A stretch of 18,354 nucleotides of DNA from Paracoccaceae bacterium (GTDB lineage Bacteria > Pseudomonadota > Alphaproteobacteria > Rhodobacterales > Rhodobacteraceae), in NCBI GenBank assembly GCA_002683355.1, contig NYTF01000014.1, forward strand, positions 27,103-45,456, written 5' to 3'. Positions 6,526 through 11,500 of this stretch are shown in pieces (the stretch's first letter is position 1; every line of letters begins with the position of its first letter). A model generated the notes under the pieces. That model was given only the letters and a program-made list of their open reading frames with translations, searched no databases and had not been told where the DNA came from. Both the position numbers and the translations under genes were made by a program.

Positions 6526-7080
6526 TTATCTTGGCGATCGCTTTGCTAAAATTCTTTGAAGTGTTCGCCTGTGCATGTTTAATCTTCTAGCAGTTTCACT
6601 CACATTTCGATCACACAGCTCATAAACTCTCTGAATATGCTCCCACCTTACTCTGTCAGCACTCATTGGATTTTGTGGTGCTGGAGGCCGATCATCATCA
6701 TGAGCTAATAATGCTGAAGTGACATCATTAGCATCTGCTGGTTTTGCCAAGTAATCAATTGCGCCTATCTTCACTGCTGCGACCGCAGTAGTAATAGCAC
6801 CATAGCCTGTCAATATGACTATTCTGCTCTCTGGTCTTTTAGACCTAATAACTTCAACTACTTCTAAACCATTTCCATCCTCTAATCTGAGATCAACCAC
6901 TGCATATTTAGGTGGTCTCACCGTAGCAATCGCTTTACCAGCTGCTACCGATCCAGCCATCTCGACGGTAAAACCTCTTTTTTCCATAGCTCTGCCAAGA
7001 CGTTTTAAAAACGGCTCGTCATCATCAACTAGAAGAATTGATGGATCGCTTCCTATTTCTCGAAGTGTGCGCTCAGCCAT
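6526..7080 (-). CDS. regA: Redox response regulator RegA (PrrA/ActR)
   Basis: This 184-residue response regulator partners RegB. The receiver domain has the acidic triad at VDDDEP (18-23), the phosphorylated D63 in VVDLRL, T91 in ILTGYG, and K113 in LAKPAD. A proline-rich linker (131-139) leads to a Fis-type helix-turn-helix at the C-terminus, CDRNVSETARRLNMHRRTLQ (156-175), which is nearly invariant in RegA/ActR/PrrA proteins. In Rhodobacter relatives RegA controls respiration, nitrogen and carbon fixation and other redox-linked genes. No photosynthesis genes are visible here. It follows senC by 65 bases and has its own predicted promoter in that gap, so it can be expressed apart from senC. 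AGGA precedes the ATG. No hvrA homologue follows; the next gene is the convergent GntR. Confidence 0.96.
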   Translation of the reverse strand: MAERTLREIGSDPSILLVDDDEPFLKRLGRAMEKRGFTVEMAGSVAAGKAIATVRPPKYAVVDLRLEDGNGLEVVEVIRSKRPESRIVILTGYGAITTAVAAVKIGAIDYLAKPADANDVTSALLAHDDDRPPAPQNPMSADRVRWEHIQRVYELCDRNVSETARRLNMHRRTLQRILAKRSPR

Positions 7081-7105
7081 TTATATTATCCTGCCTTTTT
7101 TTGAT

Positions 7106-7134
7106 ATAATAGTGCTATCGATATGATCGGTCAA
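7106..7134 (-). promoter_or_regulatory. Predicted sigma70 promoter of regA
   Basis: On the minus strand TTGACC (7134-7129), a 17-base spacer and TATTAT (7111-7106) form a near-consensus promoter in the senC-regA gap, about 25 bases before the regA ATG. The spacer contains the palindrome TATCGATA (7116-7123) and a CGAT/ATCG pair (7119-7129), possibly a regulator site. Confidence 0.55.
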
Positions 7135-7145
7135 ATTGATGGTTA

Positions 7146-7757
7146 TCATTTTATAAAGCAACTTACTTTTTCTGCCAACTGTTCTGCGGTCAACTCACGT
7201 CTAAAAAAGTCTACAAAACCAATTTCTGGTAAAACTAGATAAGTAAAAGCTGTATGATCTACAAGATAGTTCTCAGAGTCATCAGTATTTTGTTTCTTGA
7301 AATAAACTCTATACTTTTTTGCAACTTTTTTAATTTCATCTATTGAGCCGGTTAAGCCAACCATTTTGGGGTGCATGTAATCTGTAAATTGTTTTAATAC
7401 TTCCGGAGTATCTCTGACTGGATCAAATGTTATAAATATTGGAGTAACATCATAACCAGCTTCTTCTAACAGAGTTACTGCTTCAGCATTTCTATATGTA
7501 TCCAACGGACAAATGTCAGGGCAAAAAGTGTAACCAAAATATATCAAAGATGGCCGTTTTATCACATCTATGTCAGTTACCACAATTCCATCTTCATTTA
7601 TCAATGAAAAAGAACCCCCTATATTACCTGCTACTTGACCAGCCCTACATTTTGAAAAACCATTACCATTGTTATTGAAAAATATAATGTACACCGATGC
7701 GCTAATTAAAAACACAGCGATACATACAGCACCTATGATTAAATAAAAAAATTTCAA
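7146..7757 (-). CDS. senC: SenC/PrrC, Sco1-family copper chaperone
   Basis: This 203-residue membrane-anchored, periplasm-facing thioredoxin-fold protein belongs to the Sco1/SenC family. Residues 5-27 form one membrane segment. The copper-binding cysteines C79 and C83 lie in YTFCPDICPLD, and the third ligand is H168 in LVDHTAF. The family delivers copper to the CuA site of cytochrome c oxidase or reduces its thiols. In Rhodobacter the homologue links oxidase activity to RegB/RegA signalling. An additional C37 lies just after the membrane segment. The start is TTG, with AGAGGA about five bases upstream and an in-frame stop just before it, so no longer form is possible. The gene is divergent from regB, 88 bases from its chosen start. 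Confidence 0.93.
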   Translation of the reverse strand: MKFFYLIIGAVCIAVFLISASVYIIFFNNNGNGFSKCRAGQVAGNIGGSFSLINEDGIVVTDIDVIKRPSLIYFGYTFCPDICPLDTYRNAEAVTLLEEAGYDVTPIFITFDPVRDTPEVLKQFTDYMHPKMVGLTGSIDEIKKVAKKYRVYFKKQNTDDSENYLVDHTAFTYLVLPEIGFVDFFRRELTAEQLAEKVSCFIK

Positions 7758-7798
7758 AATTATCCTCTAATTATTCACATTGATTGAACAAACATACC

Positions 7799-7815
7799 CA
7801 TGTATTCAATACATG
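7799..7815. promoter_or_regulatory. Perfect 17-base inverted repeat in the regB/senC divergent gap
   Basis: CATGTATT, one central C, then AATACATG form a flawless inverted repeat 30 bases before the regB ATG and 42 bases before the senC start. Its place between divergent genes and its symmetry suggest a dimeric regulator site. It could also fold as a hairpin in the regB leader. It is AT-rich and does not match the RegA sites I know, so the binding factor is unknown. Confidence 0.5.
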
Positions 7816-7832
7816 AAATTCTTATTGCGACA

Positions 7833-7838
7833 AGAAGG
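7833..7838 (+). promoter_or_regulatory. Ribosome binding site that fixes the regB start
   Basis: AGAAGG lies seven bases before the ATG at 7846. The reading frame is open back to a TTG at 7780, but that codon has no such site, so 7846 is preferred. Confidence 0.65.
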
Positions 7839-7845
7839 CTTATCA

Positions 7846-9240
7846 ATGTCTGATAATTCAGTTCATTTTTTTAACCCAGATGCACGTTCTGAATGGGTTC
7901 GTCTGCGAACATTAATTCTTTTAAGATGGATGGCTATAATTGGTCAGGCCGCTGCTGTATTGGTTGCAGTGTATTTTTTAGCCTTAGATATTTCTATTAT
8001 CACCTGCTTTGTCATTATTGCCACTTCAGTATTGGCTAATATTATCGCAATAACCCAATATCCTGAAAATAAGAGACTAAGTGATAAAGAAGCGATGTTT
8101 ACCCTTCTTTTTGACCTCGCTCAGTTAATATTGTTATTATTTTTTACTGGAGGTTTAAATAACCCTTTTGCTCTTTTAATATTAGCTCCTGTGACTATCT
8201 CAGCCACTACCTTAAGACTACGTTCAACACTGATATTGGCAATTAGTGCAGTGATATTAGTAACTCTCGTTACTAGATTTCACTTACCATTAAAGGGTTT
8301 TGATGGAACAATTTATCAGCTTCCATTATTATTTATAGTGGGCTTTTGGAATGCGTTGATAATTGGTATTATCTTCTTGGCTTCTTATGCTCGTCGAGTA
8401 AGTGTTGAATCCCATTCAATGAATCAAGCACTACTTGCAACACAGATGGCTTTAGATCGTGAGCAGAAGCTTACTGACTTAGGAGGCGTTGTGGCAGCAG
8501 CAGCTCATGAGCTGGGAAGCCCTCTAGCAACCATTAAACTAGTCAGTACCGAACTCGAAGACGAACTAAAGAAAATGCCAGAACTAAAGGAGGATGCTGC
8601 ATTAATTCGAGAGCAAGCAAATCGTTGCCATGATATTCTCAAAAGTATGGGCAGTTCTGGAAAGGATGATTTGCACCTAAAACAAACCCCAATATCAGAA
8701 TTAGTTAGGCAGGCGGCTGAACCACACGCCGACCGAGGAAAAAAAATAAATTTTACTGTTTTTAGTGATGAACATGATGAAACATCAAATGATGAGCCAA
8801 TTGTAGCAAGATCCCCACAGATCATTCATGGGTTAAGAAACTTAATACAAAATGCGGTTGATTTTGCCACAGAAAATGTTTGGATTGACTTAAATTGGTC
8901 AGAGTCAAAAATTATAATAAGAGTTGCCGATGATGGAAATGGATTTCCTGCTGATATGCTCGGTAGAATGGGTGAACCATTTATTAAAAGACGAAACTAC
9001 TCATCTGCAATGGAAATTAGACCTGAATATGAAGGTATGGGGTTAGGAGTTTTTATCGCAAAAACACTTTTAGAAAGGTCAGGCGCGTCGCTATCTTTTT
9101 CAAATAATCATAAAGCACCAAATTTGGATGAAATTGTTTATAGTGGAGCGTTAGTGGAGGTGTCTTGGCCAAGTAACAGAATATCGTTAGAAAAAAATAA
9201 TATATATGCCCCGCTTGGGGAAAATAAATTAATTAAATAA
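7846..9240 (+). CDS. regB: Redox sensor histidine kinase RegB (PrrB/ActS)
   Basis: This 464-residue membrane kinase phosphorylates RegA in response to the redox state of the electron transport chain. About six membrane segments span residues 24-180. The ubiquinone-site heptapeptide GGLNNPF (102-108) is intact. The H-box reads AAAAHELGSPLATI with H221, and the redox-active cysteine is C261 in NRCHDILKSMG. H221 and C261 are 40 residues apart, the same as H225 and C265 in Rhodobacter capsulatus RegB. The ATPase domain has the N-box (LIQNAVDFA, about 333-341), G1 (DDGNGFP, 362-368) and G2 (EGMGLGVFIAKTLLE). The start at 7846 gives the conserved opening DARSEWVRLRTL and a good ribosome binding site. 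The gene is divergent from senC and is followed by a 129-base gap before tsaE with no convincing terminator. Confidence 0.96.
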   Translation: MSDNSVHFFNPDARSEWVRLRTLILLRWMAIIGQAAAVLVAVYFLALDISIITCFVIIATSVLANIIAITQYPENKRLSDKEAMFTLLFDLAQLILLLFFTGGLNNPFALLILAPVTISATTLRLRSTLILAISAVILVTLVTRFHLPLKGFDGTIYQLPLLFIVGFWNALIIGIIFLASYARRVSVESHSMNQALLATQMALDREQKLTDLGGVVAAAAHELGSPLATIKLVSTELEDELKKMPELKEDAALIREQANRCHDILKSMGSSGKDDLHLKQTPISELVRQAAEPHADRGKKINFTVFSDEHDETSNDEPIVARSPQIIHGLRNLIQNAVDFATENVWIDLNWSESKIIIRVADDGNGFPADMLGRMGEPFIKRRNYSSAMEIRPEYEGMGLGVFIAKTLLERSGASLSFSNNHKAPNLDEIVYSGALVEVSWPSNRISLEKNNIYAPLGENKLIK

Positions 9241-9323
9241 TTGTTTCTAAATACCTTATAAATTTACTAAACGATATTTATACATAAACTGATTTAAAAA
9301 ATAAATTTTCAGTAAGCAACAAA

Positions 9324-9327
9324 AGGG
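9324..9327 (+). promoter_or_regulatory. Shine-Dalgarno pointing to a start upstream of the tsaE ATG
   Basis: AGGG within AAAAGGGAA is the only good ribosome binding site before tsaE. It lies 42 bases before the ATG at 9370 but 9 bases before ATA at 9337 and 12 before ATA at 9340, both in frame with tsaE. Confidence 0.4.
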
Positions 9328-9369
9328 AATTAAAAAATAATAAAAATATGCGTATCAAATGAAGATCAA

Positions 9370-9819
9370 ATGCGAGAATTGGCATATTCTTTAGCGCCAT
9401 GTTTACCACAAAGAGGGGCCTTATTGATTAAAGGACCACTTGGAGCAGGTAAAACCTGCTTTTGCAGGCATTTGATACAGGCAAAACAGGTACTAGAAAT
9501 TAATCATTATGAGGATGTGCCTTCGCCTACATTTACACTGATACAGACTTATCAGTTTGATAATTCAGAAATCTGGCATTGTGACTTATATCGAATAAAT
9601 AAAAGTGGAGAGCTGTCTGAGTTAGGTCTAGAAGAAGGGTTTGAAAATGCGCTATGCCTTGTTGAGTGGCCTGAAAAGCTAGATGATGCAAAAATCAATG
9701 GGCTTGCAAATATTCAAATTATTACCAACTCTAATCCTGACGAAAGAGAACTTATTTTTCATAGTTTAAGCCCAAGATGGAAAAAGTTCTCAAATGTATT
9801 TGAGAGTATAAAATTTTGA
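9370..9819 (+). CDS. tsaE: TsaE, tRNA t6A synthesis ATPase
   Basis: This P-loop ATPase supports the TsaB-TsaD complex in threonylcarbamoylation of A37 in ANN-decoding tRNAs. It shows the Walker A motif GPLGAGKT, SPTFTLIQTY, the HCDLYRI segment (HxDxYR motif) and the late VEWPEKL motif. From the first ATG it has 149 residues, ordinary for the family. The frame is open upstream to 9334 and reads I-C-V-S-N-E-D-Q before the ATG. This looks like the conserved SEEDT-type N-terminus of TsaE, so the true start may be a non-AUG codon near 9337-9340 or hidden by a frameshift. The stop overlaps the TTG start of amgK by four bases. It is the first gene of the tsaE-amgK-murU-addB-addA operon. Confidence 0.9.
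   Translation: MRELAYSLAPCLPQRGALLIKGPLGAGKTCFCRHLIQAKQVLEINHYEDVPSPTFTLIQTYQFDNSEIWHCDLYRINKSGELSELGLEEGFENALCLVEWPEKLDDAKINGLANIQIITNSNPDERELIFHSLSPRWKKFSNVFESIKF
9788..9805 (+). repeat. Inverted repeat covering the amgK ribosome binding site
   Basis: TCTCAAAT, two bases, then ATTTGAGA form a perfect inverted repeat inside the last codons of tsaE. The right arm holds GAGAG (9802-9806), the only Shine-Dalgarno-like sequence for amgK, nine bases before its TTG start. In mRNA the hairpin would hide this site until a ribosome finishing tsaE opens it. Confidence 0.5.
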
Positions 9820-10805
9820 TAAGGCCTGAAAAGATAGAACGGTTTTTAAGACATCATGGGTGGGATGATGCTAAAACTGAAAAAATTAATAGTGATGCAT
9901 CAAATAGGAAATATACTAGACTGTTTAAGAAACAAAATACTTCAATTTTAATGGACTCTGATCCTACAACTAATGAATCAATCGAAAATTTTATTTATTT
10001 TACAAACCAGTTAAGAAAACAGAAGTTTTCTGCTCCAAAAATTTATGGTCAAGACATTTGTAATGGACTTCTTCTACTAGAAGATCTTGGATCAGATTCT
10101 TTCGCAAATATTTTAAAATCCAAACCCCATTTAGAAAATCATATTTATCAAGAAGCCATAAATCAATTAATTGAGATACGAAAAAATAAAATACCCCACC
10201 TCACAAGAAAATACGATCTTAAAATACTACTTCAAGAGGCAGTTTTATTTTCAGAATGGTACTTATCACCACTTAGAGCCTCATATGAATCTAGTCACCT
10301 TTTAAAAATTTTAAGAGTTTCTCTGCAAGAAACATTGAAACAAGATACAACTCTAGTTTTAAGGGATTATCACGCTGAAAACCTTATGTGGCTTCCAGAT
10401 CGTAGAAATAATAGAAGAGTGGGTTTGTTAGATTACCAGGACGCATTGGCTGGAAATCCAGCCTATGACATAGCATCATTATTAAAAGATGCGAGGAGGG
10501 AAGTCCCAAAAAAATTACAAGAAGAACTAATAAAATATTTTCTTAAAAAAACAAATTTAGATCATGCTGTTTTTTCAAGAGACTATTCAATTTTAAGTGC
10601 ACAAAGGAATTTGAAAATAATTGGTATTTTTTCACGGCTAAGCATTCGAGACAATAAATCTGGTTATCTAGATCTAATACCAAGGGTCTGGAAAAACTTA
10701 CAAGATGACCTGAAACATCCAAGCCTTAATGAACTATCAGAATTTATCAAAAGCAATTCACCTCAACCCACGCTAGAAAACCTGGGAAAATTATTTAAAG
10801 CATGA
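9816..10805 (+). CDS. amgK: AmgK-type amino sugar kinase (aminoglycoside phosphotransferase fold)
   Basis: This is a 329-residue APH-fold kinase. SDASNRKYTRLF (26-37) matches the nucleotide-loop region of the family, LLLLEDLGSDSF (85-96) is the hinge, VLRDYHAENLMWL (181-193) is the catalytic loop with D184, H186 and N189, and LLDYQDALAGNPAYDIASLL (204-223) holds the metal-binding D206. AmgK phosphorylates the anomeric position of N-acetylmuramate or N-acetylglucosamine so that MurU can make UDP-MurNAc, bypassing de novo synthesis. The adjoining murU gene makes this identity much more likely than an antibiotic kinase. TTG is used as the start and overlaps the tsaE stop in TTGA. The stop overlaps the murU start in ATGA. 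Both junctions suggest coupled translation. Confidence 0.88.
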   Translation: MIRPEKIERFLRHHGWDDAKTEKINSDASNRKYTRLFKKQNTSILMDSDPTTNESIENFIYFTNQLRKQKFSAPKIYGQDICNGLLLLEDLGSDSFANILKSKPHLENHIYQEAINQLIEIRKNKIPHLTRKYDLKILLQEAVLFSEWYLSPLRASYESSHLLKILRVSLQETLKQDTTLVLRDYHAENLMWLPDRRNNRRVGLLDYQDALAGNPAYDIASLLKDARREVPKKLQEELIKYFLKKTNLDHAVFSRDYSILSAQRNLKIIGIFSRLSIRDNKSGYLDLIPRVWKNLQDDLKHPSLNELSEFIKSNSPQPTLENLGKLFKA

Positions 10806-11500
10806 CAGAGACTATAGATACAGTTCTAATTTTCGCCGCAGGTTTTGGCACAAGAATGCTACCATTGACCGCTACAAAACCCAAGCCACTAATTTTAGTA
10901 AGTGGCAAGACATTATTAGATCATTCAATAGATTTAGCTATAAACGGACATGTAAACCATATTTTTATCAATACTCATTACCTGTCAAAGCAAATTGAAA
11001 AACATTTAGAAACTTATAAAAATGTTCACATAAAATTTGAGAGTCCTCACATTCTTGATACTGGGGGTGGATTAAAAGCCATTTCTCCAAATCTAAAAAA
11101 GTCTCCAATATTTACATCAAATGTTGATTGCATATGGAAAGGTTGTAACCCTTTTAAAATACTGCGCCAACATTGGTCTGCAGAAAAGATGGATGCATTG
11201 CTACTGCTAATACCAATAAAAAATAGCGTTGGGTATTCTGGAAGAGGGGATTTCAAAATAAATGATGCTGGACTGGTAGGACGCGATATAGAGTCTAGCC
11301 TTGTATATTCTGGGATTCAAATCATTAAACATGAGATATGTTTAGACAATAAAAAGAAAATATTTTCACTTAATGAGATTTGGGACACTCTCATTAAAAA
11401 AGAAAAATTATATGGTGTCCTTTACGATGGAGTATGGGCAGATGTTGGAACTTCAGAAAACATAAAACTAGCTGAGGATATAATAAATACAAAACTATGA
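10802..11500 (+). CDS. murU: MurU-type N-acetylmuramate-1-phosphate uridylyltransferase
   Basis: This 232-residue sugar-phosphate nucleotidyltransferase opens with the signature AAGFGTRMLPLTATKPKPLI (12-31), covering the nucleotide loop and the catalytic lysine region. DTGGGLKA and SNVDCIW supply the base-binding and metal-binding aspartates, and VWADVGTSENIKLAED is the conserved C-terminal segment. The short length, without the left-handed beta-helix of GlmU, fits MurU. It would make UDP-MurNAc from the sugar phosphate produced by AmgK, feeding recycled cell-wall sugar into peptidoglycan synthesis. It overlaps amgK and addB by four bases each. It has no good ribosome binding site of its own, so it probably depends on re-initiation. 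Related mannose-1-phosphate guanylyltransferases look similar, but the amgK neighbour decides the call. Confidence 0.88.
   Translation: MTETIDTVLIFAAGFGTRMLPLTATKPKPLILVSGKTLLDHSIDLAINGHVNHIFINTHYLSKQIEKHLETYKNVHIKFESPHILDTGGGLKAISPNLKKSPIFTSNVDCIWKGCNPFKILRQHWSAEKMDALLLLIPIKNSVGYSGRGDFKINDAGLVGRDIESSLVYSGIQIIKHEICLDNKKKIFSLNEIWDTLIKKEKLYGVLYDGVWADVGTSENIKLAEDIINTKL

Noticed and set aside
7780..7845. Longer regB starting at TTG 7780
   Set aside because: It lacks a ribosome binding site and would run through the perfect palindrome; the ATG at 7846 has AGAAGG and gives the RegB-like length and residue numbering.
9288..9313. ACTGA...TCAGT as a terminator after regB
   Set aside because: Only five base pairs with a 16-base AT-rich loop and no following T-run.
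9816..10805. Aminoglycoside resistance kinase
   Set aside because: The APH fold is shared, but the murU neighbour and the operon context point to AmgK.
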